Shown one piece after another: positions 48,629-58,359 of a DNA stretch of 64,000 nucleotides. The notes under the pieces are model-generated. The model was given only the letters and a program-made list of their open reading frames with translations, was not told where the DNA came from and ran no database searches. Position numbers and translations under genes: made by a program. Location: positions 6,182,001 to 6,246,000 of the forward strand of contig NZ_CP029189.1 in NCBI RefSeq assembly GCF_008642275.1, given 5' to 3'. The stretch's first letter is position 1, and each line of letters opens with the position of its first letter. The DNA comes from Streptomyces venezuelae. Lineage in GTDB: Bacteria > Actinomycetota > Actinomycetes > Streptomycetales > Streptomycetaceae.

Positions 48629-49143
48629 CCCGTATCACCCTGGTTCTCGGCGACATCACCGCGGAGAAGGCCGACGCCATCGTCAACGCGGCGAACTCCT
48701 CGCTGCTCGGCGGCGGCGGGGTCGACGGCGCCATCCACCGGCGCGGCGGGCCGGAGATCCTCGCGGCCTGCGAGGACCTGCGGCGCTCGCACTACGGCAA
48801 GGGGCTGGCGACGGGCCGGGCCGTGGCCACCACGGCCGGGCGGCTCGCCGCCGGGCACGTCATCCACACCGTGGGCCCGGTCTGGTCGCGTGAGGAGGAC
48901 CGGTCGGAGCTGCTGGCCTCCTGCTACCGCGAGTCGTTGCGGATCGCCGACGAGCTCGGTGCCCGTACGGTCGCGTTCCCGGCCATCTCCACCGGCATCT
49001 ACGGCTGGCCGATGGACGACGGGGCACGGATCGCGGTGGAGACGGTGCGCCGCGCCCGCACCGAGGTGCAGGAGGTGCGGTTCGTGCTCTTCGACGCGTC
49101 CGCCTACGAGGCCTTCGAGACGGCGGTGGCGGCCGCCTCCTGA
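48625..49143 (+). CDS. Macrodomain O-acetyl-ADP-ribose deacetylase
   Basis: A 172-residue protein that is one complete macrodomain of the MacroD/YmdB type. Signature segments are [34 protein letters not shown] and [12 protein letters not shown]. It removes ADP-ribose-linked acyl groups or mono-ADP-ribose. It is translationally coupled to the flavoprotein by a four-base overlap. Confidence 0.93.
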   Translation: MTRITLVLGDITAEKADAIVNAANSSLLGGGGVDGAIHRRGGPEILAACEDLRRSHYGKGLATGRAVATTAGRLAAGHVIHTVGPVWSREEDRSELLASCYRESLRIADELGARTVAFPAISTGIYGWPMDDGARIAVETVRRARTEVQEVRFVLFDASAYEAFETAVAAAS

Positions 49144-49182
49144 GCAGCCGGGACCTGCCTGCCAGCCCGCGCCCGGCCGTCG

Positions 49183-49668
49183 TCAGCGCGGCGGGCGCCG
49201 CGAGGCGCCCGAGGCGGGCCGCGGGTAGGTCCGGGACTGCTTGACGCTGCCGAACGCGAAGCTCGATTCGATCGAGGCGATCCCGGGGATGGCGTGGATC
49301 CTGTGGCGCACCAGGGACTCGTAGGCTTCGAGGTCCTCGATGACGACCCGGAGCAGGTAGTCGCTGCTGCCCGCCATCAGGTAGCAGTCCTGGATGTGCT
49401 CGATGACCGCGACGTGCTCCTCGAACAGGCGCACCGCCTCCGCCGTGTGGCGTTCGAGGCGGATCCGGACGAAGACGGTGACCGGGAGTCCGAAGGCGAC
49501 CTGGTCGACCATGGCCGTGTAGCCGCGGATCAGACCCGCCTCCTCCAGCCGCCGCACCCGGCGCAGGCAGGGCGACGGGGACAGCCGGACGCGGTCGGCG
49601 AGGTCCTGGTTGGACAGGCGCCCGTCGGCCTGCAATTCCCTGATGATCTGCAGATCCACTGCGTCCAT
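49183..49668 (-). CDS. Lrp/AsnC-family transcriptional regulator
   Basis: A 161-residue regulator. The N-terminal HTH covers 3-60 (LQIIRELQADGRLSNQDLADRVRLS) and the RAM ligand-binding domain 65-145. CAAGGAG precedes ATG 49668. It is divergent from the EamA transporter/aminotransferase pair, which suggests it senses an amino acid exported by the one and made or used by the other. Confidence 0.93.
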   Translation of the reverse strand: MDAVDLQIIRELQADGRLSNQDLADRVRLSPSPCLRRVRRLEEAGLIRGYTAMVDQVAFGLPVTVFVRIRLERHTAEAVRLFEEHVAVIEHIQDCYLMAGSSDYLLRVVIEDLEAYESLVRHRIHAIPGIASIESSFAFGSVKQSRTYPRPASGASRRPPR

Positions 49669-49803
49669 GGTCACTCCTTGGCAGAATCTGCCCCAAACGT
49701 ATGTCCGAGAGGCAGAACTGGCAATCGGCTGCCCCGCCCCAAGCCCTAGCGTTGCCCAGGCACGGACCGGATCGGTCCGGGTCTCAGAGGCTGGAGCAAT
49801 TCC

Positions 49804-50781
49804 TTGGTCGCGACGAACACCACCCGGGCGACCCTGCCTCCCGATGCGGCGGGCCCGCGGGCCGGACACCCCGGCCGGCGCGGGCTCTCCCCACAGGCCG
49901 AGGGCATGCTGGCGCTGCTGGTCACCGTGTCGATCTGGGCGGCCTTCGCCCTGAGCGCGCGGGCCCTGAGCGGTTCCTCCCTGCTGCCCGCCGACGCGGC
50001 CCTGCTGCGCTTCGGCGTCCCCCTCGTCGTCCTGTTCCCCGCCCTGTGGCGGCGCCGGCGTGCCATCGCCGCGGTGCGGCCGGGCCCCGCCGTGAAGATC
50101 ATCTGCGGTGCGGGGGTGCCGTTCTTCCTGGCCGCGATGCACGGCGGCGCGCTGACCTCCGCCGCCTTCGTCGGCTCCATCGTCCCCGGCATGGTCCCGC
50201 TGTTCGTCTCCGCGATCATGATCCGCCGTGGTCACGGCGCTCCCCGGGGGACACAGGCCGCCGGGCTCGCCCTGATCGCGGCCGGTGTGGCGGCCCTCGT
50301 CTGGCGCTACGTCGTCCCCGTCGACACCGACGTGCTCGCCGGCGCCGGCACGCTCCTGGTGGCCAGTGGTCTCTGGGCCCTCTACACCGTGGGGCTGCGC
50401 GAGGTGGACCTCGACCCGGTCGGGTCGATCGGACTGCTGTGCCTGCCCTCCTTCGCCGTGATCGGCGCCCTGGTGCTGACCGGCGTGCTCCCCACCGGCA
50501 TCGCGCACGCCGCGGGCGGCGACATCGCCCTGTTCCTCGTCGTGCAGGGACTCGGCGTCGGCCTGTGCGCCGGCCTGCTGTACGCCCTCGCCATCCGCCG
50601 CCTCGGCGCCGAGCGCAGCTCCGTCGTCGGCAGCCTCAGCCCCGTCGCCGTCGTCCTGCTCGCCATCCCGCTGCTCGGCGAGACGCCGACCCCCGCCGTG
50701 CTCGTCGGCGTCCCCCTCATCACCGCCGGCGTCGTCCTCGCCAACCGCCGCCCACGACCCAAGGTTCCCGCAGATGCTTGA
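49804..50781 (+). CDS. EamA/DMT-family transporter
   Basis: A 325-residue membrane protein with 10 hydrophobic segments in two homologous halves, the drug/metabolite transporter fold (RhaT/YddG type). It probably exports an amino acid or related metabolite. The start TTG 49804 has GGAG about nine bases upstream. Its end overlaps the aminotransferase start by eight bases. Confidence 0.88.
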   Translation: MVATNTTRATLPPDAAGPRAGHPGRRGLSPQAEGMLALLVTVSIWAAFALSARALSGSSLLPADAALLRFGVPLVVLFPALWRRRRAIAAVRPGPAVKIICGAGVPFFLAAMHGGALTSAAFVGSIVPGMVPLFVSAIMIRRGHGAPRGTQAAGLALIAAGVAALVWRYVVPVDTDVLAGAGTLLVASGLWALYTVGLREVDLDPVGSIGLLCLPSFAVIGALVLTGVLPTGIAHAAGGDIALFLVVQGLGVGLCAGLLYALAIRRLGAERSSVVGSLSPVAVVLLAIPLLGETPTPAVLVGVPLITAGVVLANRRPRPKVPADA

Positions 50782-52027
50782 GCTCCTCCCCACCCCGCCC
50801 ACCGACCCGCTGTGGGACCTGACCTACGAGTTCGGCAGTGACGAGCGGCCCGAACGCCTCAACCTCGTCCTCGGCGTCTACCGGGACCAGAGCGGCACCA
50901 CACCCGTCATGGCCGCCGTGCGCGAGGCCGAGATCCGGCTGGCGGAGCGCTCCGACTCCAAGGAGTACCGCGGGCTCTCCGGCAACGCCGCCTTCAACCG
51001 CTCCCTGCTGGAGCTGGTCCTGGGCCCGGCCGGGCCGGCCGACCGGGCCGCGGCCGTCCAGACCGTCGCGGGCTCCGGCGCGCTGAGGCTGCTGGCCGAC
51101 CTGATCTGCCGGACCCGCCCCGGCGCCACGGTCTGGATCAGTGACCCGGCCTACGTCAACCACCGGCCCATCCTGGAGGCCGCCGGGCTGCGCGTGCGCA
51201 CGTACGGCTGGCGCGACGCCGACGGGGGCTTCGACACGGCCGGTGTGCTGCGGGAACTGCAGGACGCGCAGCGCGACGACGTGGTCCTGCTCCAGGGCTG
51301 CGCCCACAACCCCACCGGCGTCGACCCGATGCTGGACGACTGGGAGGCGCTCGCCGAGTCGGCCGCCCGCCGCGGCTGGGTGCCCTTCGTCGACCTCGCC
51401 TACCACGGGCTCGGCGACGGCCTGGAGGCCGACCTGCTGCCCACGCGGATGCTGGCGGCACGGGTCCCGGAGATGCTGATCGCCGTCAGCTGCTCGAAGA
51501 ACTTCGGCCTCTACAGCGACCGCGTCGGCTGCGCCATCGTGCTCGGCGCCTCGGGCCAGGCCGTCCGGCACGCCGAGACCGCCCTGCAGAACGCCGCCCG
51601 GACGCTCTACTCGATGCCGCCCGAGCACGGCGCGGCCGTGGTGACCACGATCCTGGAGGACGAGGGGCTGCGGTCCGCCTGGCGGGCGGAGCTGGAGGTC
51701 ATGCGCGGCCGGATCGAGGACAACCGGGCCGACCTGATCGCCCACCTGAGCGCGCTCGGCTGCGCGGACCAGGCGCGGACGCTCGCCCGCCAGAAGGGCA
51801 TGTTCTCGATGCTGCCGCTGTCCGCCCAGCAGATGCTCCGGCTGCGCAGGCAGTACGCCGTCTACGGCACGACCTCGGGGCGGATCAACATCGCGGGCAT
51901 CCCCGCGCACCGGATCCCGTGTCTCGCCCGGGGCATCGCGGGGGTCCTGGACACTCCGGGCGCACCCCGCACGACGGCGACGCTCCCGCGGCAGCAGTCC
52001 GGACCGGCCGCCGCCCTGCAGGCGTAA
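50774..52027 (+). CDS. Aromatic/aspartate-type class I aminotransferase
   Basis: A 417-residue PLP enzyme of the AspC/TyrB subgroup. The N-terminal RLNLVLGVYRDQSGTTPVM is typical of that subgroup. The PLP Lys is in AVSCSKNFGLYSDRVG, and the Asn/Asp/Tyr cofactor contacts lie in GCAHNPTGVDP and FVDLAYHGLGDGL. Start ATG 50774 lies inside the transporter end, so the two are co-translated. Confidence 0.9.
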   Translation: MLELLPTPPTDPLWDLTYEFGSDERPERLNLVLGVYRDQSGTTPVMAAVREAEIRLAERSDSKEYRGLSGNAAFNRSLLELVLGPAGPADRAAAVQTVAGSGALRLLADLICRTRPGATVWISDPAYVNHRPILEAAGLRVRTYGWRDADGGFDTAGVLRELQDAQRDDVVLLQGCAHNPTGVDPMLDDWEALAESAARRGWVPFVDLAYHGLGDGLEADLLPTRMLAARVPEMLIAVSCSKNFGLYSDRVGCAIVLGASGQAVRHAETALQNAARTLYSMPPEHGAAVVTTILEDEGLRSAWRAELEVMRGRIEDNRADLIAHLSALGCADQARTLARQKGMFSMLPLSAQQMLRLRRQYAVYGTTSGRINIAGIPAHRIPCLARGIAGVLDTPGAPRTTATLPRQQSGPAAALQA

Positions 52028-52291
52028 GGGGGCGCCCTCACCTGCCGCACGGCAGGCCACCGGGCACCGCTCCGGCGGTCACCGAGCCCGAACCGGACAC
52101 GGCCGTGCGCCGGGGCCACGAGACCCTCGTCCGCGGCCGCCCCTGGTCCTGCCGGTGGACGCCGCGGCGGCCCGGACCGTACCGGCTGGTCTCCCGCGCC
52201 CGGCCGGGGCCGGCCGACACAGAGCCCCGGGCCCACGCCTCGGATAGGGTGAATCGGTACGAATCAGGCCCCCCGGGGTGAGGTCGGTGCG
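52028..52291. other. Intergenic region upstream of a SpoIIE phosphatase gene
   Basis: The spacer holds no gene I would support. TAGGGT at 52245-52250 is a possible -10, placing the start of transcription about 35 bases before the GTG at 52292. Confidence 0.4.
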
Positions 52292-54358
52292 GTGGACACT
52301 TACCAGGCGACGAGCGAGGTACCGGACCCGCCGGCGGCGGCCGTCGGGTACGCGGGCGTACTCCGCGAGCTGCTGCCGATCGCCCTGTGGCGGGAGGACG
52401 CCGACGGACGCGTCGTGGAGTGGTCGCTCGCCGCCCAGGACCTGCTCGGGCACCGGCCCGAGGACATCATCGGCCTCCCCGGCAGCGCCGTGCTCGTCCC
52501 CGAGGCCAACCGCGAGCTCGCCGACCAGCTGACCCGGCGCGTCCAGTCCGGCGAGACCGTCGTCGGCACCCTCCCCGTGCGCCACCGCGACGGCCACCGC
52601 GTCCCGATGGAGATGTGGATCGTCCCCGCGGCCGACCCGCAGGGCCGGACGGGCGCCATGCTCATCGCCGTGGAGACCTCCGAGGTGCTCCACATGCGGG
52701 ACTCCCTCGCCGCCCTCCAGAGCCTGTTCACCCAGTCGCCCATAGGCCTCGCCACCCTCGGCACCGACCTGCGGTTCCTGCGCGTCAACGACGCCCTCGC
52801 CCGGATGAACGGCGTCTCCGCCGCCGAGCACCTCGGCAAGCGGCTCACCGAGGTCGTCCCCGGGGTCAACGCCGCCGCGCTGGAGGCCACGATGCAGCAG
52901 GTCCTCGACCGGGGCACCGCAGTCGTCGACGTCCGCCGCACCGGGCGGACCCCCTCCGACCCGGAGCACGACCGGACCTGGTCCTGCTCCTACGCCCCGC
53001 TGCTGGACGGTTCCGGCCGCGCCCTCGGCGTCATCGCCTCGCTCATCGACATCACCGAGGGCCAGCAGGCCCAGGCCGACGCCGAACGGGCACGGCACCG
53101 GTTCGCCCTCCTGGCCGAGGCGGGCACCCGGATCGGCACCACGCTGGACCTCCACCAGACCGCCCAGGAGATCGTGGACGTACTGGTGCCGCAGCTCGCG
53201 GACTCGGCCGACGTACAGCTGCTCGAAGCGGTCCTGCTCCCCGACGAGGGCCCGGTGCACACGGCCTCCGCACGCGGTGTCCTGCGCCGCCTGGCCGCCC
53301 ACTTCCCCGACCCGACCGCCCCCACCGCGAAACTCGCCCCCGGCCAGACCTTCCAGATCCCCATGGGCACCACCTACGAACAGGTCATCGCCGAGGGACG
53401 GCCCATGAACCTCTACCTCGCCGACATCCCCGCACTGATCACCTCCCCGCGCGCCGGGGCACTGCGCGGCTACCTCGCCACCCTGGGCTCGGCCCGCCTC
53501 GTCCCGCTGGTAGCCCGCGGCACCGTGCTCGGCGCGGTCGCGGTGACCCGCACGCGCGCACGCGAACCCTTCGACGAGCAGGACTGCGTCCTCGTCGACG
53601 AGCTGGTGGCCCGAGCGGCCCTCAACATCGACAACGCCCGCATGTACACCCTCCAGCGCCAGGCGGCCCTGACCCTCCAGCGCAGCCTCACCAACAACGC
53701 CCTGCCCGAGGTCCCGGGCCTCGAACTCACCGGGCGCTACCTGCCCGCCAGCGACCACGACGTCGGCGGGGACTGGTACGACGTCATCCCGCTGCCCGGC
53801 GGCCGGACCGGGCTGGTCATCGGGGACGTCATGGGCCACGGGATCCACGCGGCCGCCGTCATGGGACAGCTGCGCACGGCGGTACGCACCCTCGCGAGGC
53901 ACGAGGTGTCCCCGGCGCAGCTGCTCCGCTCGCTCGACGCCGTCGTGGCCGACCTGGGCGAGGACGAGATGGCCACCTGCGTGTACGCCGTGCACGACGC
54001 GGAGTCCGGCGCCTGCGTGATCGCCCGGGCCGGCCACCCGCCGCCCGCCGTGGTCACCCCCGACGGGGCCGTCACCTTCCTCGACGGCCCGCCCGGGACC
54101 CCGCTGGGCACCGGCGGGCACGACTTCCGCACCGAGGAGGTACGGCTGCCGCCGGGGAGCCTGCTCGCCCTCTACACCGACGGCCTCATCGAGGCCCGGG
54201 ACCGGGACCTCGACCAGGGCATGGCCGAGCTGGCCGGGGCCCTGCGCGGGGTGGAGCAGCCCCTGGAGGAACTGTGCGACGGGATCCTGCGGCTGCTGCT
54301 GCCGTGCGCCCAGCAGGACGACGTCGCGGTGCTGCTGGCCCGCACCCGGCCGGTGTGA
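52292..54358 (+). CDS. PAS-PAS-GAF-SpoIIE serine phosphatase
   Basis: A 688-residue cytosolic protein. Two PAS domains (about 20-150 and 150-285) precede a GAF domain (300-440), then a PP2C-type SpoIIE domain (470-688) with DVGGDWYDVIPLPGGR, VIGDVMGHG and YTDGLIEARDRD metal ligands. Such proteins dephosphorylate anti-sigma-factor antagonists. There is no HATPase kinase domain, unlike its convergent neighbour. GTG 52292 has GGTGAGG upstream. Confidence 0.92.
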   Translation: MDTYQATSEVPDPPAAAVGYAGVLRELLPIALWREDADGRVVEWSLAAQDLLGHRPEDIIGLPGSAVLVPEANRELADQLTRRVQSGETVVGTLPVRHRDGHRVPMEMWIVPAADPQGRTGAMLIAVETSEVLHMRDSLAALQSLFTQSPIGLATLGTDLRFLRVNDALARMNGVSAAEHLGKRLTEVVPGVNAAALEATMQQVLDRGTAVVDVRRTGRTPSDPEHDRTWSCSYAPLLDGSGRALGVIASLIDITEGQQAQADAERARHRFALLAEAGTRIGTTLDLHQTAQEIVDVLVPQLADSADVQLLEAVLLPDEGPVHTASARGVLRRLAAHFPDPTAPTAKLAPGQTFQIPMGTTYEQVIAEGRPMNLYLADIPALITSPRAGALRGYLATLGSARLVPLVARGTVLGAVAVTRTRAREPFDEQDCVLVDELVARAALNIDNARMYTLQRQAALTLQRSLTNNALPEVPGLELTGRYLPASDHDVGGDWYDVIPLPGGRTGLVIGDVMGHGIHAAAVMGQLRTAVRTLARHEVSPAQLLRSLDAVVADLGEDEMATCVYAVHDAESGACVIARAGHPPPAVVTPDGAVTFLDGPPGTPLGTGGHDFRTEEVRLPPGSLLALYTDGLIEARDRDLDQGMAELAGALRGVEQPLEELCDGILRLLLPCAQQDDVAVLLARTRPV

Positions 54359-54373
54359 CCCACGGCCCCGGCC

Positions 54374-54405
54374 GCCGGCACCCTGCGCCGGGGCCCGGTG
54401 CCGGC
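54374..54405. terminator. GC-rich hairpin between convergent SpoIIE genes
   Basis: GCCGGCACC (54374-54382) pairs with GGTGCCGGC (54397-54405), with partial pairing outside. Confidence 0.55.
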
Positions 54406-54449
54406 CGCCCCGGCCGCCAGGGGGCCCGGCCCGGCCCCCGGCTCCCCGC

Positions 54450-57278
54450 TCACCAGGCCAGGTCCTCCAGCGCGTCCAGGTCCAGCGGGTCCGCCGCCTG
54501 CGGCTCCGGGCCCCCGGTCAGCGGCAGCTCGGCCCAGATGACCTTGCCGCGCTCCGTGTAACGGGTACCCCACCGATCGGCGTACTGGGCGACGAGGAAC
54601 AGCCCGCGGCCACCCTCGTCGGTGGTCGCCGCGTACCGCAGGTGCGGTGAGGTGCTGCTGCCGTCGGAGACCTCGCAGACCAGGCTGCGGTCACGCAGCA
54701 GCCGCACCCGTACGGGCGCGCTCCCGTACCGGATGGCGTTGGTGATCAGCTCGCTGAGGATCAGTTCGGTCGTGAACGAGATCTCCTCCAGCCCCCACGC
54801 GGCGAGCTGCGCCGCGCCCGCGTTGCGCACGCGCGAGACGGCCGAGGCCTCACCCGGCACCTCCCACTCGGCGATCCGGTCGGCCTCCAGCATCCGGGTG
54901 TCGGCGACCAGCAGGGCGATGTCGTCACCCGGCACCGGGAACAGCATTGCGGCGAGCACGTCCGAGCAGGCCTGGTCGGGGCTGCGGCCGGGCCGCGCCA
55001 GCACCTCGCCCAGCAGATGCAGTCCGGCGTCGAAGTCCCGGGCCCGGTCCTCCACCAGGCCGTCCGTGAACAGCACCAGCCGGCTCCCCTCGGGGAGCAT
55101 GAACTCCGCGGCCTCGAAGGGCATGCCGCCCACGCCCAGGGGCAGCCCGGCCGGCAGCTCCAGGAACTCGACGTGCCCTCCGGGACGGACCAGCGCGGGC
55201 CCGGGATGGCCGGCACTGGCCATCAGACACCGCCCGGAGACCGGGTCGTAGACCGCGTAGAGGCAGGTGGCACCGGTGACCGCGGCCGGCTCGGCGGTTC
55301 CGTCCGACGCGTTCCCGGCCGGCCCGTACCCGGCCGCCGCGTCGACGCCACCCCCGCCCGCGGGGACGGTCCCGGTCAGGTTCTGGTCGATCCGGTTGAT
55401 CAGCTCGTCCAGGTGCCCGAGCAGCTCGTCGGGGGGCAGGTCCAGGGTGGAGAAGTTGTGCACCGCGGTCCGCAGCCGCCCCATGGTGGCCGCGGCGTGC
55501 ACCCCGTGCCCCACGACGTCGCCGACGACCAGCGCCACCCGGCCGCCGGGCAGCGGGATCACGTCGAACCAGTCCCCGCCCACCCCCGCCTTCGCGGGCA
55601 GGTAGCGGAAGGCCACGTCCACGGCGTTCTGGGCGGGCAGCACCCGGGGCAGGAGGCTGCGCTGGAGCGTCACGGCCATCTCGTGCTCACGGGTGAAGCG
55701 GCGGGCGTTGTCGATGGAGACGGCCGCGCGCGCCCCCAGTTCGGCGGCGAAGGACCGGTCCTCCTCGTCGAAGGCCTCCGGGGTGTCGGCGGCCCGCCAG
55801 AAGTTGGCCATGCCCAGGACCACGCCCCGGGCCTGCAGCGGTACGGAGATCAGCGAGTGCAGCCCGTACTCAAGGGCCACCCGGGTGCCCTGGGAGTCCT
55901 GGGCCCGCCAGCCCATGGCCGCGTTCAGGTCGGCCGCGAGCACCGCGTGCCCGGCGTCCAGGGCCGCCGCCATCGGCGCCGTCGGCACGACGAACCGGAT
56001 GATGTCGCCGACCGGCTGGAGCGGCGAGTCGGCCCGCACGCCGGTGATCGCGGCCCGGCGCATCTCGGTGTAGATCCCGGTGGCCAGGGAGGGCTCGTCG
56101 CCGTGCAGCACCGGCTCCAGAAGCTCCACCGTGACGAAGTCCGCGAACCGGGGGACGGCCACCTCCGACAGTTCCTCGGCGGTCCGCACCACGTCGAGGG
56201 TCGTACCGATCCGCACCCCGGCGTCGTAGAGGAGCTGGAGCCGGCCACGGGCCACCTCGGCCCGGCCCGAGAGCGCGGCGAGCTCGGTGGAGTCGCGCAG
56301 CGTCACGACGCTGCCCGTGGACATGCCCTTGTACTGCGCGGTGGGCCGTACGTTGACGGCCAGCAGCCGGTCGCCCGCCAGATGCACGTGGTCCGTCACG
56401 ACCTCGCCGGAGGCGAGCAGTTCGGCGGTGCGCGGGTCCAGGCCGAGGTCGGTGACGTGACGGTTCTCGGGGTCGGGCGGCAGGCCGAGCAGACGGCGCG
56501 CCTCGTCGTTGGCGAGGACGAGCCGCTGGTCGGCGTCGACGATGACCACGCCCTCGCGGACGGCGTGCAGGACGGCCTCGTGGTGCTCGTTGATGCGGGT
56601 CATCTCGGCGGCGCCCAGGCCCCGGGTCTGGCGCCGCAGCCGGCCGCTGACCAGGGCGGCGCCGCCGGTGCCGAGCAGCAGGGCGCCGGCGGCCGCACCG
56701 AGCAGCAGCGGGAGCTGGCCCTCGACGACCTGCGAGACGTTCTCGACTTCTATGCCGGTGCCCACCAGACCGATGACGGCGCCCTCGGCGTTCCGTATCG
56801 GGACGATGGCCCGGACGGCGTCGCTCGGCTGGCCCCGGAACGTCTCCGTGAAGGCGTGCCCGGCGAGGGCGCGGCTGAGGTCGCCCGTGGCCCGCCGGCC
56901 GATCAGCTCGGGCCGCGAGTCGGTGTAGCGGATCCCGTCGGTGTTCATGACGGCGATGAAGTCCACACCCGAGCCCCGGCGGGCCTCCTCGGCCAGCGGC
57001 TGGAGCACGGCGGTCGGATCCGCCGCGACCAGCGCGGACGCGATGCCGGGGGCGTGCGCGAAGGCCTCGGCCGCCGCGAGCGAGCGGTGACGGGCGTCGC
57101 GCTCGCTGTCGTACCGGGCCTGGAACAGCAGGGCCGCCGCGGCGGCGGCGATCAGCAGCAGCACGATCATCGCCTGGAGGGCGAAGACCTGACCGGCGAC
57201 GCTGTGCGCCCACCGGGCCAGGCGCGCGGACAGCCGCGAGCCCCACCCGGTCGGCTGGCGACCAAAACGTCCGGTCAT
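54450..57278 (-). CDS. Membrane sensor with Cache, PAS, GAF, SpoIIE and HATPase domains
   Basis: A 942-residue signal protein. TM1 is about 28-52, a single-Cache sensor 60-170, TM2 180-205. A PAS domain (215-335) and a GAF domain (345-520) follow, then a SpoIIE phosphatase (535-790; GVGGDWFDVIPLPGGR, VVGDVVGHG, FTDGLVEDRARD) and an anti-sigma-type HATPase (800-920; LSELITNAIRYG, DEGGRGLFLV). It combines phosphatase and kinase of a partner-switch in one chain. Its start shares four bases with the GlxA-like stop. Confidence 0.92.
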   Translation of the reverse strand: MTGRFGRQPTGWGSRLSARLARWAHSVAGQVFALQAMIVLLLIAAAAAALLFQARYDSERDARHRSLAAAEAFAHAPGIASALVAADPTAVLQPLAEEARRGSGVDFIAVMNTDGIRYTDSRPELIGRRATGDLSRALAGHAFTETFRGQPSDAVRAIVPIRNAEGAVIGLVGTGIEVENVSQVVEGQLPLLLGAAAGALLLGTGGAALVSGRLRRQTRGLGAAEMTRINEHHEAVLHAVREGVVIVDADQRLVLANDEARRLLGLPPDPENRHVTDLGLDPRTAELLASGEVVTDHVHLAGDRLLAVNVRPTAQYKGMSTGSVVTLRDSTELAALSGRAEVARGRLQLLYDAGVRIGTTLDVVRTAEELSEVAVPRFADFVTVELLEPVLHGDEPSLATGIYTEMRRAAITGVRADSPLQPVGDIIRFVVPTAPMAAALDAGHAVLAADLNAAMGWRAQDSQGTRVALEYGLHSLISVPLQARGVVLGMANFWRAADTPEAFDEEDRSFAAELGARAAVSIDNARRFTREHEMAVTLQRSLLPRVLPAQNAVDVAFRYLPAKAGVGGDWFDVIPLPGGRVALVVGDVVGHGVHAAATMGRLRTAVHNFSTLDLPPDELLGHLDELINRIDQNLTGTVPAGGGGVDAAAGYGPAGNASDGTAEPAAVTGATCLYAVYDPVSGRCLMASAGHPGPALVRPGGHVEFLELPAGLPLGVGGMPFEAAEFMLPEGSRLVLFTDGLVEDRARDFDAGLHLLGEVLARPGRSPDQACSDVLAAMLFPVPGDDIALLVADTRMLEADRIAEWEVPGEASAVSRVRNAGAAQLAAWGLEEISFTTELILSELITNAIRYGSAPVRVRLLRDRSLVCEVSDGSSTSPHLRYAATTDEGGRGLFLVAQYADRWGTRYTERGKVIWAELPLTGGPEPQAADPLDLDALEDLAW

Positions 57279-58270
57279 GAGCCCTTTCTAACACTGTCCG
57301 GGGTGTTTGGTGCGACTGCCGGTGCGCGGGAGGCCGCACGGTACGCGCGGGGGCCCTGGCCGACGTACGCGGTGAAGTGCTGGCGGAAGGTGACCTCACT
57401 CGCGAAACCGGCCCGGCGGGCCACCTCCGGTACGGGATGGTCGGTGCGCTCCAGCAGCTTGCGGGCCGCGTCCAGCCGGTGGCCCAGCAGCCACCGGTGC
57501 GGGGTGGTGCCGGTCGCGGCGGCGAAATGCCGGGCGAAGGAACGCGGGGACATCCCGGCCCAGCCGGCCATCGTCGCCACGGACAGCGGCTCGTGCAGCG
57601 AACGCAGCGCACGCGCCCGTACGGCGGCCAGCGCCTCTGCCGTCCGGTCAGCGGCCGGAACGGGCCGGTCCAGGTACTGCGCGTGGTCACCCGTACGGAA
57701 CGGGCCCGTCACCATGGAACGGGCGATCGCGGCTGCGGCCTCGGCGCCGTGCGCCTCCCGGACGAGGTGCAGGCAGAGGTCGATCCCGGAGGCCACCCCG
57801 GCGGAGGTCCACAAGCCGCCGTCCTCGACGTAGAGCGGGGCCTCCTCGACCACGATCCCCGGATAGCGGGCGGCGAGCTGCGGGGCCAGCCACCAGTGGG
57901 TGACCGCGCGCCGGCCCTCCAGCAGACCGGCCTCCGCCAGGATGAACGCCCCGGCGCACAGGGCGGCGACCGGAACGCCCCGGCCGTGCGCCTCGCGCAG
58001 CGCGGCGAGGACCGGCGCGGGCGTCGGATCGGCCGGCTCGGCCAGCGCCGGCACGACGACCAGGTCGGCGGTGGCCAGCCAGTCCAGACCCCGGTCGGGG
58101 GACAGGGTCAGCCCGCCGGGCAGGGGGATCGCACCGGGCTCCAGGGCGCACCGGCGCAGCTCGAAGCCCGGTACCCCGGCGTGGCTGCGGTCGGGGCCCC
58201 AGACCTCGGTGATGACGGCGAGGTCGAAGCTGCGGATACCGGGCTGGACGACGATCGCGACACGGCGCAT
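57275..58270 (-). CDS. GlxA-family AraC-type regulator
   Basis: A 331-residue regulator. The N-terminal DJ-1/PfpI-like domain (1-180) has the nucleophile-elbow Cys in VAALCAGAFILAEAG. The C-terminal AraC/XylS double HTH (215-320) includes GMSPRSFARHFAAATGTTPHRW and FASEVTFRQHFTAYVG. The stop overlaps the start of the membrane sensor gene by four bases. It is divergent from a cysteine hydrolase gene, its likely target. Confidence 0.92.
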   Translation of the reverse strand: MRRVAIVVQPGIRSFDLAVITEVWGPDRSHAGVPGFELRRCALEPGAIPLPGGLTLSPDRGLDWLATADLVVVPALAEPADPTPAPVLAALREAHGRGVPVAALCAGAFILAEAGLLEGRRAVTHWWLAPQLAARYPGIVVEEAPLYVEDGGLWTSAGVASGIDLCLHLVREAHGAEAAAAIARSMVTGPFRTGDHAQYLDRPVPAADRTAEALAAVRARALRSLHEPLSVATMAGWAGMSPRSFARHFAAATGTTPHRWLLGHRLDAARKLLERTDHPVPEVARRAGFASEVTFRQHFTAYVGQGPRAYRAASRAPAVAPNTPDSVRKGS

Positions 58271-58359
58271 GCGGCCAGTCTGCCAGGCTGGCAGGATCCC
58301 ATCGGTACGGAGCCTCGCGGGCGCTGTCGGGCCCGTGGTCCGGCGGACAGCATGGAGCC

